DNA of 64,000 bases from Algoriphagus sp. (GTDB taxonomy: Bacteria; Bacteroidota; Bacteroidia; Cytophagales; Cyclobacteriaceae). Location of the stretch: the NCBI RefSeq assembly GCF_030694375.1, contig NZ_JAUXYL010000026.1, positions 1 to 64,000 on the forward strand, in the 5' to 3' direction. The position numbers and the translations under genes were made by a program. The notes beneath the pieces are model-generated. The model searched no databases. It saw only the letters and a list, made by a program, of their open reading frames with translations, and had not been told where the DNA came from. Every line of letters begins with the position of its first letter. Within the stretch, counting starts at the first letter, position 1. Positions 53,144 through 62,450 of the stretch are shown here, piece after piece.

Positions 53144-54161
53144 GCCAGTTCAGAGATCTGGAAAAGCTGGGCATTCGACCGACAGATTGAGGGGCAGTTC
53201 ATGCTTTTATCCTGATGATTTAGAACCTCCATTCCACACTCCAATTCGTTCCAAAACTACCGAGTTAGATGAGTTGAATATAGATTTATAAAGCAACCCA
53301 TTTCACCTTGTATTTGCTTCGCTTCGTTGGAAAAGCCTAGTTCCAAAAAGCACAAAATAAATCAAATTATCCTCCACAGGGAAAGCCTTCCGATGCTTTC
53401 GTTCCTTGACTTTTTGGAGTGATTTCGCTTTGATTTTTTTAAACCAAAAAGGAGATACTTTGAGAAAAGTCCAAATTCATCACCAGCAAAAAATTGAAGT
53501 CTGCATGGGATGATATCCCTGCTTCCTACCCAATTTAGGTTTGATATTTAAGGTTCTTCTTTCGCAAAGCACCTATTACTAGTTTCAGCACAAACTACAT
53601 GAAACCCACAAAGTCAAAGTCAAAAATTAAGGTACGATTATTGACAATTTAATTGCGGGAAAAGATCATTTTTAAGTTTTGTTTAACGTTGAATCGAGAT
53701 TCTGTTTATGCTTTTGGAAATTCACTTTTCACCCAAAAACCACTTAAGTCAAGTCCTGAATTTTCCTTTTTCTTCAAATTAATCCAACTTATAATCAACT
53801 GATTTTAAATATTTTGATTTGCATCTATTCACTGATTAGATGCAGGTTTTTTGAAGTTTCAAAAAGCAGAATATTATTTGGTTTCGTAAAATTTACCCGA
53901 ATTACTGCACTTGCAGTCTCTTTCCTGAGGAAAACCATTCTCTTCAAATACCAGCTAATAAAGTTGTATTTTTAGATGAGTCTAAATTTTAATTTCCGAT
54001 GCAAATCTCCTCCAAAAACATCCAATACACAGGTTACATTCTTTCTGCGGATAAATGAGAATGTCCTCAAAAATGAATAATTTCAGAATGCTTGATCCTC
54101 GCAGCTTAAGCTGGTTGATTTCATTAATTATGACTATTTTCAAAAATAATCGCCGGAATCT
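53144..54161. other. 1-kb intergenic region with gene-like debris
   Basis: No convincing gene is present. On the reverse strand about 53290-53458 a start-less frame stays open for more than 50 codons (KERKHRKAFPVEDNLIYFV, then LFGTRLFQRSEANT); the same kind of text occurs between genes in other Cytophagales as I recall, so it is probably a dispersed repeat or gene remnant. The remainder is A+T rich without terminators or consensus promoters. Confidence 0.45.
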
Positions 54162-54509
54162 ATGCTTGATTTTTTTCGCTCCTTCGCCCTTTCATTTCCA
54201 GAAACATTGGAAGTCCCACACTTCGATAAGATCTCCTTTCGGGTCCGCAAAAAGATCTTCGCAACTTTCGATTTCAAGACCCAATTGGCCTGCCTGAAAC
54301 TCTCCGAAAAAGATCAGGATCTCTTTTCACTTTTCGATTCCAAACTGGTTTTCCCGGTTCCGAATAAGTGGGGAAAACAGGGTTGGACCCTAGCCAAAAT
54401 CGGAGAGTTGAAGGAGGAAATAATCAGAGATTTAATCACAGCCGCCTTCAACCAAACTGCTCCCGAAAACCTAAAACCCAATTCCAAGCCCCACCCTTTT
54501 CAACAATGA
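54162..54509 (+). CDS. MmcQ/YjbR family protein
   Basis: A 115-residue cytosolic protein: FRSFALSFPETLEVPHFDK, then ISFRVRKKIFATFDFK, LKLSEKDQDLFSLF, and the terminal GWTLAKIGELKEEIIRDLI. These match MmcQ/YjbR, a CyaY-like fold with suggested DNA binding but no proven function. Its stop overlaps the next start (ATGA), so it is coupled to the hydrolase downstream. Confidence 0.88.
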   Translation: MLDFFRSFALSFPETLEVPHFDKISFRVRKKIFATFDFKTQLACLKLSEKDQDLFSLFDSKLVFPVPNKWGKQGWTLAKIGELKEEIIRDLITAAFNQTAPENLKPNSKPHPFQQ

Positions 54510-55420
54510 AAATTAAATTCTCCTCTGCCTTCAAATCCCCCACCGAAGACCGGCAATGGTTCGAAAATTGGGTAGACCAACTCGAAGAAATCAATGCCCG
54601 AACTTATGAAAAAATCGAGGTAGAAACCGGTTTGGGAAAGACGATGATCTACGGATTGCAGACTTCTGATAAGACCCTAGAACCTTTGGTGATTTTTCCC
54701 GGGGCACGAACAACAGCTTTGATTTGGGACTTTGACCGAAATCTGGATCATCTCCTCGACCGCTTTCGGATTTACCTGGTCGAAACCAACGGCCTTCCAA
54801 ATCTCAGCGATGGCGATACACCGGACATCAAATCCTTGGATTACGGGCATTGGGCAGCGGATATAATGGATAAGTTGGATCTCAAGTCCAGCTACGTGGC
54901 GGGAGCCTCTTTTGGAGGATCGATTTGCATGAAACTCAGCATCACCAATCCTGAAAAAATCAAAGTTGCCTTTCTCTATAATCCTGGATGTTTGCAGCCA
55001 TTTTCACTTTCACTAAAGAATCTCTATTACAACCTTCTGCCTATTTTCAGTCCAAAGCGGAAAAATGTGGAGCAATTTCTTGAAAAGGCCATTTTCCTCA
55101 AACCAGACCATTTCCTTTCCCCAAAGGCTTGGAAGCTATTGGTGGACTACGAACTGTTTGCATTGACTCGCTATGTTGACAAAACCCAGAAGCCCTATTT
55201 CATGAACCAAGAATTGAAAAAGGTAAAATCAAACGTCTATTTGGTACTAGGAGATCATGACCTGCTTTTTCCTTTTGGGAAAAGTATCAGCAAGGCCAAA
55301 GCTTTAATCCAAAATCTGAAAGATATTCAGGTTTATCCTGCGGGACATGGTGTAGAAACGCTACCGGAAAGCATGCTTTACCTCAAAGAAAAGGTCGGAA
55401 AGCTGGAAAAATGGAAGTGA
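54506..55420 (+). CDS. Alpha/beta hydrolase-like protein
   Basis: A protein of 304 residues with the alpha/beta hydrolase fold: LEPLVIFPGARTTALIWDF, the elbow YVAGASFGGSICMKL (Ser), VYLVLGDHDLLFPFG (Asp) and YPAGHGVETLPES (His). The oxyanion HG motif is replaced by PGARTTAL, which is less common. No signal peptide. The ATG at 54506 overlaps the MmcQ/YjbR stop. Substrate unknown. Confidence 0.82.
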   Translation: MKIKFSSAFKSPTEDRQWFENWVDQLEEINARTYEKIEVETGLGKTMIYGLQTSDKTLEPLVIFPGARTTALIWDFDRNLDHLLDRFRIYLVETNGLPNLSDGDTPDIKSLDYGHWAADIMDKLDLKSSYVAGASFGGSICMKLSITNPEKIKVAFLYNPGCLQPFSLSLKNLYYNLLPIFSPKRKNVEQFLEKAIFLKPDHFLSPKAWKLLVDYELFALTRYVDKTQKPYFMNQELKKVKSNVYLVLGDHDLLFPFGKSISKAKALIQNLKDIQVYPAGHGVETLPESMLYLKEKVGKLEKWK

Positions 55421-55543
55421 AATTTGAGTTTTTTTTCCTGATTACTTAAAGCTAGTAGAAAGTGTGATTTACAGCCTTGACAAAGCAAAGAAGGTAGCCG
55501 TCTTGGCAGCTTTTCAAAGGTGGCAATTTGGAAAATCGATAAC

Positions 55544-56647
55544 TCAGGGCTTTTCTATCCCCTCGAGAAATCCTGCTTTCAATTTCATTTGCCGATCAAA
55601 AATCAAGGCATAGTTCGTCCGTCCTCTGACAGGCCAGTTATTTAGCCAGCTTCGACCATCGTGGAGTCCCCAGAAAGTCACCCGGCTGATCTTATCCGAA
55701 TGCTTGCGGAACAACTGAAAAAGTGAGACGTATCGAGCTACCAATTCCTGTGCTACAGCCTGAGGGAGACTATCGGCATATGGATTCCACTCCGGAGACT
55801 CGGCATAGTTGATATTCAGATCAGCGCCTTCACTGTCGCTGGGTCGTGGCAAAACATCCACATCAAGTTCCGTGAACATCACCTGAAATCCGGCATCATG
55901 AATCTCAACAATTGCTTGTTCGATTTGGTCCAACGACGGTGAATTCAAGCGATAGTGCCCTTGCATCCCAATCCCGTCAATCCGAATCCCTTCGGCACGG
56001 AGCTCTTTTGCCAAGGCTAGAATCGCTTTTCGCTTTTCGGGTTTCCAAACATTGTAATCGTTGTAATACAACTCCACATCCGGATCGATTTCATTTGCTT
56101 TGCGAAAAGCAGCCTTGATGAATTCCGTTCCGGTAATGTTATACCAGTGCGTCTTACGCCAGCTTCCATCGTCTTCAAAAGCTTCATTCACCACATCCCA
56201 ACCGTCAATTTTTCCCTTATACCTTCCCACTACAGTCGCAATATGATCTTCCATCCGCCGGATCAAATCCATTTGATTAAGAAACTGTCCTTCTCCGTTT
56301 TGAAAAACCCAAGCAGGAGTCTGCTGATGCCAAACTAAGGTGTGCCCAATGGTGAATGCACCCATTTTCTCTCCCATTGCAACATAGGCATCCCCAAACT
56401 CAAAATTGTATTCACCTTCTTTGGGATGTACCGGGCCCCATTTTAACCCATTTTCTGATGTAATGGAGCTGAAATGAAGCTCTAAAAGCGAATCCGCCCC
56501 CACTTCCCTTCCTGTGACTTGAGCCAGATTTACCGCTGCTCCTATAAAAAAATCCTCCTGAAATCGATTTTTCAAACTTTCTAATTCGGGCTTTTGACAA
56601 GCCAGCAGAAGTGGTAAGAGCAGGATAAGGGCAGCCAATTTTCGCAT
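55544..56647 (-). CDS. GH10 endo-1,4-beta-xylanase lipoprotein
   Basis: A 367-residue glycoside hydrolase family 10 enzyme with a lipoprotein signal (MRKLAALILLLPLLLAC, Cys17). The TIM barrel has FSSITSENGLKWGPVHP, GHTLVWHQQTPAW, the acid/base Glu155 in WDVVNEAF and the nucleophile Glu260 in VMFTELDVD, and GLHDGRSWLN. It cleaves xylan internally, probably on the cell surface. No SusCD pair or other xylan genes are adjacent, so this is a stand-alone enzyme rather than a polysaccharide utilisation locus. Confidence 0.94.
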   Translation of the reverse strand: MRKLAALILLLPLLLACQKPELESLKNRFQEDFFIGAAVNLAQVTGREVGADSLLELHFSSITSENGLKWGPVHPKEGEYNFEFGDAYVAMGEKMGAFTIGHTLVWHQQTPAWVFQNGEGQFLNQMDLIRRMEDHIATVVGRYKGKIDGWDVVNEAFEDDGSWRKTHWYNITGTEFIKAAFRKANEIDPDVELYYNDYNVWKPEKRKAILALAKELRAEGIRIDGIGMQGHYRLNSPSLDQIEQAIVEIHDAGFQVMFTELDVDVLPRPSDSEGADLNINYAESPEWNPYADSLPQAVAQELVARYVSLFQLFRKHSDKISRVTFWGLHDGRSWLNNWPVRGRTNYALIFDRQMKLKAGFLEGIEKP

Positions 56648-56765
56648 ACTCTAACTTAGTCTCTTTCGAGATTAAATAGAAGAAAGCGGATTGATTAATT
56701 CCGAAATCGATTGGATTTAGAAGGATTTCGGATGATTTATAATTTTTAAGGTCCCCAAAACCATC

Positions 56766-57518
56766 TCACCATCTCACCACACCTGAAAGTTCCTCTTTGG
56801 AAAAATCCAATTCCGTGGAACCCATCACATACGGCCCGATTTCATAGGGAATATAGATCACCCAAAACTTTCCTTCCTTGAAGCCTATCGCATTCGCCAG
56901 GAAAAACCCGGTCTCAGGCAGAAAAAACCGCCCATCCTCCGATAAGCTCAGCCCTTCTTCCACTTCATGGTATGCTCTAAACTTCTGTTCTGAAAGCTTC
57001 AAAAGGCTATTTTCATCCAAAACCAACTGATCGAGACTTAAGGCCTCGCCGGACTTTGGGTCAATGTTTAAAAAAGACACTGCACTGTTGGGATGGGCAC
57101 CACCCAGGTAGCTGAACTGAGAAAAATAAATACTTAAGGTCCTGTCAGACTGGTAAGAAACCTTTGCCTCGACTTCGATTTCCCATCCTCCATAGGAGTC
57201 CGGAAATTCACTTTTAAACTCATCAAACGATCTGAAGTACGCTACTATCATGGTATCCAAAAGCGCTGCGTCTTCGCCCGTTTGCACGAATAAGCTCATC
57301 TGATCCCGGATATATTGATTGATCTTGTCAGCCGCTGCCGGCCCTGAGGCAACCGGCCAAGAGAGTCTGAGTTTGGCGCAATTTTCTCCAACACAGGATT
57401 CCCTTACGACTGTTTCAGTCCTAAATGAAAGGGTCGGATCGACTACGCTTTCTTCGACTCCGGATTTTTGGGCGCAGGAAATCATCACTACCAGTATCGC
57501 AAAGGAAAGAATCTTCAT
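56766..57518 (-). CDS. DUF3298/DUF4163 lipoprotein (RsiV-like)
   Basis: A 250-residue lipoprotein (MKILSFAILVVMISC, Cys15). The N-terminal half resembles DUF4163 (KLRLSWPVASGPAAADKINQ, WEIEVEAKVSYQSDRTLSIY) and the C-terminal half DUF3298 (YLGGAHPNSAVSFLNIDPKS, VIYIPYEIGPYVMG). The fold is shared with the lysozyme-binding anti-sigma factor RsiV, though no sigma factor is nearby here. It follows meaB by 5 bp on the same strand. Function unknown. Confidence 0.85.
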   Translation of the reverse strand: MKILSFAILVVMISCAQKSGVEESVVDPTLSFRTETVVRESCVGENCAKLRLSWPVASGPAAADKINQYIRDQMSLFVQTGEDAALLDTMIVAYFRSFDEFKSEFPDSYGGWEIEVEAKVSYQSDRTLSIYFSQFSYLGGAHPNSAVSFLNIDPKSGEALSLDQLVLDENSLLKLSEQKFRAYHEVEEGLSLSEDGRFFLPETGFFLANAIGFKEGKFWVIYIPYEIGPYVMGSTELDFSKEELSGVVRW

Positions 57519-57523
57519 TTGTT

Positions 57524-58513
57524 TTATTTTTTTGAAAGGAAAATCTGAATCAAGGACTTTGCCAAGGTTCCTGGATTCAGAGCTCCAGACCGGACTTTTG
57601 GTTTTTCCGCTTCTAGAATCTTAAGAATTACAGGATCTCGATGAAAAGCCTGCCCCAAGAGAAACTGAACTTGATCATCCAACCAATTAATCCGCTGTGT
57701 GGCTCTGTTGGTCTCCCAAAACCCATTTTCTGTCATTGCATCCTTGTATTGGGAAATTAATTCCCAGGCCTTTTCCAGCCCTAATCCTGTGGTTGAGGAT
57801 GCAAGTAGAACTTTGGGATTCCAGTTTTTTTCAGCATTGGGAAGCAAGTGTAAGGCGTTTTGATAGTTGACTTTTGCTTTTTTTGCAGGTTCGATATTCT
57901 CTCCATCCGCTTTATGAATGAGCAGTGCATCTGCCATTTCCATGATGCCTTTTTTGATCCCTTGAAGCTCATCTCCTGCCCCCGCCAACATGAGAAGCAG
58001 AAAAAAATCCACCATATTTTTCACCGCAGTTTCGCTTTGCCCCACTCCTACCGTCTCCACCAGGATCACATCAAAGCCGGCAGCCTCACAGAGCAACATC
58101 GCTTCGCGGGTCTTACCGCTGACCCCGCCCAATGTAGTGCCGGATGGGCTGGGTCTGATGAAGGCGCGCTTGTCAGCTGCCAGAATTTCCATCCGGGTTT
58201 TGTCACCCAAAATACTGCCTTTGGTCAGCTGACTACTCGGGTCAATGGCAAGTACAGCCACTTTTTTGCCCAGATCCAGAAGCATCTTTCCAAACGCTTC
58301 AATAAAGGTGCTTTTCCCGACTCCGGGCACACCCGTAATCCCGATCCGGATCGACTTTCCTGAATGAGAAATCAGGGATTGAACGAGTTCGGATGCTAAT
58401 TCCTGGTCAGAATCGAGTGTACTTTCCACCAAGGTGATCGCCTGACTTAGAATCACCCGGTTGCCGGAAAGAATTCCCTCATGAAAATCCGTTAATTCAA
58501 GTCTCTTCTTCAT
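57524..58513 (-). CDS. meaB: Methylmalonyl-CoA mutase-associated GTPase MeaB
   Basis: A 329-residue G3E-type GTPase with P-loop GITGVPGVGKSTFIEAFG, VAVLAIDPSSQLTKGSILGDK (switch region), VILVETVGVGQSE (Walker B-like), and the base motif HKADG. MeaB loads and protects adenosylcobalamin in methylmalonyl-CoA mutase, which serves propionate and branched-chain amino-acid metabolism. The mutase genes are not in the window. It overlaps the upstream hypothetical gene by 4 bp. Confidence 0.94.
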   Translation of the reverse strand: MKKRLELTDFHEGILSGNRVILSQAITLVESTLDSDQELASELVQSLISHSGKSIRIGITGVPGVGKSTFIEAFGKMLLDLGKKVAVLAIDPSSQLTKGSILGDKTRMEILAADKRAFIRPSPSGTTLGGVSGKTREAMLLCEAAGFDVILVETVGVGQSETAVKNMVDFFLLLMLAGAGDELQGIKKGIMEMADALLIHKADGENIEPAKKAKVNYQNALHLLPNAEKNWNPKVLLASSTTGLGLEKAWELISQYKDAMTENGFWETNRATQRINWLDDQVQFLLGQAFHRDPVILKILEAEKPKVRSGALNPGTLAKSLIQIFLSKK

Positions 58514-58914
58514 TGGCTGGAATATTGAAAGCGGCTTTCGCCCATGGGTGTCTTTTCGTATTCTGCCAATAGAAATTCTCGAAATTCCTGAGAAAAGTAA
58601 GGCTCCTGTGGGGAAAGTTTGACTTTTTCATTGAGCTGATCTGAGAAAAAGAAAACCAGGGTTTTGCCATATTTTGTATGGGGCTGAGCGTCGGAAAAAT
58701 CCTTCATCCAGGCTAAATCTGAATCCAAAACCCGAATTGCATAAATCCGGAGTACCGGCCCGGTATTATTTTCATTTCGGTAGAATCCGATTTCTTCATA
58801 TTTTCCTTCGAATTGCTGCAATCCAGGCTGTGAGAGGCTGGAACTTACGATCTGAAACAGGATAATCAGTACCACTGCTCCGATCAAATAGAAAATCAGT
58901 TTATTCCTTTTCAA
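58510..58914 (-). CDS. Hypothetical membrane-anchored protein
   Basis: A 134-residue protein with one N-terminal membrane helix (LIFYLIGAVVLIILFQIV) and a soluble domain facing outward: FEGKYEEIGFYRNENNTG, PVLRIYAIRVLDSDLAWM, YGKTLVFFFSDQL. I do not recognise a family. It overlaps meaB by 4 bp (ATGA), so the two are translated together, and it is divergent from hemJ. Confidence 0.7.
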   Translation of the reverse strand: MKRNKLIFYLIGAVVLIILFQIVSSSLSQPGLQQFEGKYEEIGFYRNENNTGPVLRIYAIRVLDSDLAWMKDFSDAQPHTKYGKTLVFFFSDQLNEKVKLSPQEPYFSQEFREFLLAEYEKTPMGESRFQYSSQ

Positions 58915-58918
58915 AAAC

Positions 58919-58953
58919 TTTGGCGGGTTTACGGGGTTTAGACCTTAATTTAG
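58919..58953 (+). promoter_or_regulatory. Near-consensus promoter for hemJ
   Basis: TTTG (58919-58922), 23 bp, then TAATTTAG (58946-58953), one base off TAnnTTTG. It ends 15 bp before the hemJ ATG. Confidence 0.45.
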
Positions 58954-58968
58954 CCCAAAATTCTGACA

Positions 58969-59511
58969 ATGACTTTCGAGTACGTCAAGGCGCTTCATAT
59001 CATTTTCGTAGTCACTTGGTTTGCAGGGCTTTTCTATATCGTCCGCTTATTTATCTACCAAACTGAGGCCCTTCAAAAACCTGAACTGGAACGAAACATC
59101 CTAAAACCCCAGCTTGATCTCATGGCAAGCAGGCTTTGGTATATTATAACTTGGCCGTCTGCAATCCTGACCTTGATTTTTGGAACTTGGGTTTTGATGT
59201 ATCGATGGGGCTACCTGGAGCTGGGATTCATGCATGCCAAATTGGGCTTTGTGGTTTTGCTTTACATCTACCATGGTTTTTGTCATGTGCTGTTCAGGGA
59301 ACTTCAAAGCGGGAAAGCAAGATGGACGTCTACCCAACTCCGGATTTGGAACGAAGCTTCTACAATTTTGCTTTTTGCCATAGTATTCCTGATTGTCCTT
59401 AAGAGCACAATTAGCATGGTTTGGGGTATTTTGGGTTTGATCGGATTGTCCCTGACGCTGATGCTAGGAATACGGCTTTACAAAAAATATAGACTCAAAA
59501 AAGAAAAATGA
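58969..59511 (+). CDS. hemJ: Protoporphyrinogen oxidase HemJ-like (CopD family)
   Basis: A 180-residue membrane protein with about four to five helices. It has LHIIFVVTWFAGLFYIVRLF, WYIITWPSAILTLIFGTWVL, MHAKLGFVVLLYIYHGF and WNEASTILLFAIVFLIVLKS, the conserved His/Lys pattern of HemJ, which oxidises protoporphyrinogen IX in haem synthesis. It is the first of a tight operon with SCO and cytochrome c (4-bp ATGA overlaps), consistent with haem protein assembly. Confidence 0.88.
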   Translation: MTFEYVKALHIIFVVTWFAGLFYIVRLFIYQTEALQKPELERNILKPQLDLMASRLWYIITWPSAILTLIFGTWVLMYRWGYLELGFMHAKLGFVVLLYIYHGFCHVLFRELQSGKARWTSTQLRIWNEASTILLFAIVFLIVLKSTISMVWGILGLIGLSLTLMLGIRLYKKYRLKKEK

Positions 59512-60137
59512 ACAGAACCTATATACTGCTTGGATTACTTGTGACTTTAGGATTCTCCTGTCAGCCGGCTTCCGAGAAAACTGCCTCGGCTGAGCTTCCG
59601 ATTCTGGGTGAGCGCTACGCGGATGATAATCAGGACACCGTTTATCATAGAATTGCGGCCTTTGCTTTTGTCAACCAAGTGGGCGATACCATCTCCAATA
59701 AGGATGTAGAAGATAAAATCTATGTGGCAGATTTCTTTTTCACCTCCTGCCCTACGATTTGCCCGATTATGAAAAAGGAGATGCTCAGAGTGTATGAGAA
59801 ATATAAGGATCAACCGAACTTTTTGATTCTCAGCCATTCCATTGACCCGATACACGACACACAAGCAGTTTTGAAAGATTATGCCGAGAAGCTGGGTGTA
59901 GAGGATGCTTCTACCTGGAATTTCCTGACAGGAGAACAGGAAAAGATCTACGAAATCGGTCAAACCAGCTACCTCACGACAGCCATGGCAGATCAGCAGG
60001 AACCTGGAGGATTCCTTCACAGCGGAGCCTTCCTTTTGATTGATGGAAAAGGTCGGATTCGGGGCGTGTACGATGGAACCAAATCAGATCAGGTAGACCG
60101 ACTGATCTCTGACATTCCAAAATTGCTCAAGCAATGA
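59508..60137 (+). CDS. SCO family copper chaperone
   Basis: A 209-residue lipoprotein (MNRTYILLGLLVTLGFSC, Cys18) with a thioredoxin fold and the SCO1/SenC copper site: FFFTSCPTICPIMK and the distal His in GGFLHSGAFLL. It delivers copper to, or reduces, the CuA site of cytochrome oxidase. It overlaps hemJ by 4 bp and the cytochrome c gene by 4 bp, so all three are co-translated. Confidence 0.94.
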   Translation: MNRTYILLGLLVTLGFSCQPASEKTASAELPILGERYADDNQDTVYHRIAAFAFVNQVGDTISNKDVEDKIYVADFFFTSCPTICPIMKKEMLRVYEKYKDQPNFLILSHSIDPIHDTQAVLKDYAEKLGVEDASTWNFLTGEQEKIYEIGQTSYLTTAMADQQEPGGFLHSGAFLLIDGKGRIRGVYDGTKSDQVDRLISDIPKLLKQ

Positions 60138-60583
60138 AAAAACTTGCAGGCCTTGCAATCATTTTCCTGGCTTTTTCATGTGCCCCCAAATCGAGTGACG
60201 AGACCAATACTTTGGCTCAAATCAGTGATCCGGAAGTGATGAAATTCGCTATTCCCGGCAAAAAACTCTATGAAAACTACTGCGGGAACTGCCATCAAGC
60301 CGATGGAAAAGGTCTTGGAAAACTAATTCCACCTCTTCGGGATGCTGACTATTTCAAAGCGAGTGTACACCGAACAGTCTGGATCATCCGCCATGGTCAA
60401 AAAGGTGAAATCATGGTAAATGGTGAAAAATACAATCAGGCAATGCCTGCAAACCCAAATCTAAAACCTTTGGAAATTGCGCAGATAAGCACCTACTTGT
60501 ATAATATCTGGGGAATGAACGAAGGGGTGATTGTTTCCTCAGATGTGGAAAAATATTTGAAAAACGCCCCTGAAAACTATTGA
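60134..60583 (+). CDS. Class I cytochrome c lipoprotein
   Basis: A 149-residue lipoprotein (MKKLAGLAIIFLAFSC, Cys16) with one haem c: CGNCH in LYENYCGNCHQADGKG, the axial Met in KYNQAMPANPNL, and the C-terminal helix IAQISTYLYNIWG. It is the last gene of the hemJ-SCO-cyt c operon and probably an electron carrier near the terminal oxidase. Its 3' end overlaps the convergent gene by 7 bp. Confidence 0.92.
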   Translation: MKKLAGLAIIFLAFSCAPKSSDETNTLAQISDPEVMKFAIPGKKLYENYCGNCHQADGKGLGKLIPPLRDADYFKASVHRTVWIIRHGQKGEIMVNGEKYNQAMPANPNLKPLEIAQISTYLYNIWGMNEGVIVSSDVEKYLKNAPENY

Positions 60584-61002
60584 TCCTTTAAAAGTGAGTC
60601 GGCTTTGGTAAGCGCAGCCTTCATCAGTCGGTTGACTTCACTCACAGATTTCATCTGAGCTTCCAGATAGGACTTCACCTCCTCCGGTGTACGCGCTCCA
60701 TCTTCAGTTTCATATTGCCGCATCCAAACAAACATCTCCTCGTAGGCATGGTCCAACTCGACGGCCAAATCTTTCATTTGCTGAACCTTTTCGGGATTTA
60801 CCGGATCCATTGCCGCCAATTCTCCGGCTTTTTGCAATGCTTTTTTCTCAAAAGATTTGAGCTGTCCCATCTTTGGCATCACCTCATCATGGACTGCGAT
60901 GACCTCAGATCTTCTGACGGCATTCAATTCTTTTTGGTTGGGCCCGCAGGACTGCACTACGGCTACCAGACTAAAAACCAAACAAATACGCGCTAATTTC
61001 AT
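60577..61002 (-). CDS. Hypothetical helical lipoprotein
   Basis: A protein of 141 residues with a lipoprotein signal (MKLARICLVFSLVAVVQSC, Cys19) and an all-helical body (RSEVIAVHDEVMPKMGQLKS, VEVNRLMKAAL-like end). I know of similar viral-A-type inclusion or DUF-like proteins in Bacteroidota but no function. I chose ATG 61002, which gives the clean lipobox. Convergent with the cytochrome c gene. Confidence 0.75.
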   Translation of the reverse strand: MKLARICLVFSLVAVVQSCGPNQKELNAVRRSEVIAVHDEVMPKMGQLKSFEKKALQKAGELAAMDPVNPEKVQQMKDLAVELDHAYEEMFVWMRQYETEDGARTPEEVKSYLEAQMKSVSEVNRLMKAALTKADSLLKDQ

Positions 61003-61127
61003 TAAAATGATCTTTTGATGTTCCAAGGTACAATTTAATCTTGTAATAATTAAAGATTTGGCTCAAAATGAGGTCTTAACATAATTAGTATTTTTGATGT
61101 TAATTTTAGGCGCTAATAGAACTGAAG

Positions 61128-61949
61128 ATGAAACCATTTTGCTTTGCTGACGGGAAGATCATCCCGACCGAATCTGCCACAATCCATCCGATGGATTTGG
61201 GATTAATACGTGGGTATGGAATATTTGATTTCTTCCGCACGGTCAATCAATCCCCACTTTTCCTGGAGCATTACCTGGACAGATTTATTACTTCTGCCGA
61301 AAAAACCTTCCTTCCTTTGCCCTACAGTCGTGAGCAGCTACGAGAAATCATTTCGGTTTTGATCGAAAAAAATGATCTGACAAATGGGGGTTTGCGGATG
61401 GTTTTGAGCGGAGGAGTTTCGGAAAATCATTTTTCCCCTGCCGAAGGCAAGCTCTTTATCTTTGCAGAATCACTTTCGCTGCCTTCTGAAGAAAAGTATC
61501 AAAATGGAATAAAATTACTCAGCCTAGAATATGTGAGGGCAATTGCCGACATCAAAACTACCAATTATACGCTTCCGGTATGGCATAGCGTCAATTGGAA
61601 GAGGCTTGGTGCTGAGGACGTACTTTACCACTGGAACGGTTGGGTAAGTGAAAGCTCGCGAAGTAATTTTTTCATTGTGAAAAATGGGGTACTCCACACG
61701 CCGGACCAGCACATCCTCTTGGGAATCACAAGAAAACAAATATTGGGCATCGCGAAAAATGTGGTTATCAGACCAATCTCTCTCGAGGAAGTTTGGGAAG
61801 CTGATGAGGCCTTCATCACAAGCACGACTAAGATTCTTTTGCCGGTAACTCAGCTGGATGAGCGAAAAATAGGCTCCGGGAGACCCGGCCCGGTAACGCT
61901 GGATATTCTGGAAAAATTCAGAGAATTGGAAAGAGAAACAGTGGCCTAA
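61128..61949 (+). CDS. Class IV aminotransferase
   Basis: A 273-residue PLP enzyme of fold type IV: MDLGLIRGYGIFDFFRTVN, the Schiff-base Lys in DIKTTNYTLPV, the Glu in WVSESSRSNFFIV that binds the pyridine nitrogen, and EAFITSTTKILLPV. The family covers branched-chain and D-amino-acid aminotransferases and aminodeoxychorismate lyase (PabC); the short length and lack of a folate gene nearby leave the choice open. A TATTTTTG box at 61089-61096 lacks a well-placed -33 element. Confidence 0.9.
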   Translation: MKPFCFADGKIIPTESATIHPMDLGLIRGYGIFDFFRTVNQSPLFLEHYLDRFITSAEKTFLPLPYSREQLREIISVLIEKNDLTNGGLRMVLSGGVSENHFSPAEGKLFIFAESLSLPSEEKYQNGIKLLSLEYVRAIADIKTTNYTLPVWHSVNWKRLGAEDVLYHWNGWVSESSRSNFFIVKNGVLHTPDQHILLGITRKQILGIAKNVVIRPISLEEVWEADEAFITSTTKILLPVTQLDERKIGSGRPGPVTLDILEKFRELERETVA

Positions 61950-61950
61950 A

Positions 61951-61982
61951 CCAAAAAAAAAGCTCCTCATGGGAGCTTTTAC
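61951..61982. terminator. Bidirectional terminator
   Basis: AAAAAGCTCC, loop TCAT, GGGAGCTTTT lies between the aminotransferase stop and the reverse-strand small secreted gene, with A and T tracts on both sides. Confidence 0.85.
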
Positions 61983-61985
61983 TTT

Positions 61986-62423
61986 TTAATCCATTATCAA
62001 TCTGGCATCCTTGAGGATATACATCAGCTTTTCGGGATCACTTGCGTTTAGGGTAAGCTTACCACGCACTTTGACCCGCTTGGAGGTGTATTTGATTGGA
62101 CTGGACATCATCACTTCCATGACTGTCTCAGGACCTCCTGAACCGCAAAAGAAACACTCAGCCAAGGGAAGACTAGATAAGATGATATGCTCTGGCTTAA
62201 ACATCCCCTCAAAAGGAATAATGTAACCATCTGCCTCCACTTCTTTTCCTTCCAGTTTCTTGATTTCGTCCGAGAAAACCGGAACATACAATTCACCGAA
62301 TTTATCTTCGCTGATTTTGTAAGTAACAGCCGCTAGACTCTTCCAAACCCCCTGAGCATTAGCTTCTGCCGACGCGAAACTAAAAAACAGGACTGCCGCC
62401 AGAATAAAACTCGACTTTTTCAT
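61986..62423 (-). CDS. Small exported DUF3299-like protein of an ABC locus
   Basis: A 145-residue protein with a signal peptide (ending AEANA) and a compact body: VEADGYIIPFEGMFKPEHI, ILSSLPLAECFFCGSGGPET, and VKVRGKLTLNASDPEKLMY. The CFFCGSGGP block is a likely metal or disulfide site; the family resembles DUF3299, often found beside FtsX/LolD-type ABC genes. It follows the permease gene by 27 bp on the same strand, so it probably acts with that transporter in the periplasm. Confidence 0.72.
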   Translation of the reverse strand: MKKSSFILAAVLFFSFASAEANAQGVWKSLAAVTYKISEDKFGELYVPVFSDEIKKLEGKEVEADGYIIPFEGMFKPEHIILSSLPLAECFFCGSGGPETVMEVMMSSPIKYTSKRVKVRGKLTLNASDPEKLMYILKDARLIMD

Positions 62424-62450
62424 AATTCCAATTTCTATTATTTCTGCTAA

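Noticed and set aside
54055..54297. Forward frame of 80 codons overlapping the MmcQ/YjbR gene
   Set aside because: It overlaps the well-supported MmcQ/YjbR frame and its translation is Ser/Pro/His-rich without any motif.
55544..56647. Polysaccharide utilisation locus around the GH10 xylanase
   Set aside because: No SusC/SusD pair, regulator or second glycoside hydrolase is adjacent.
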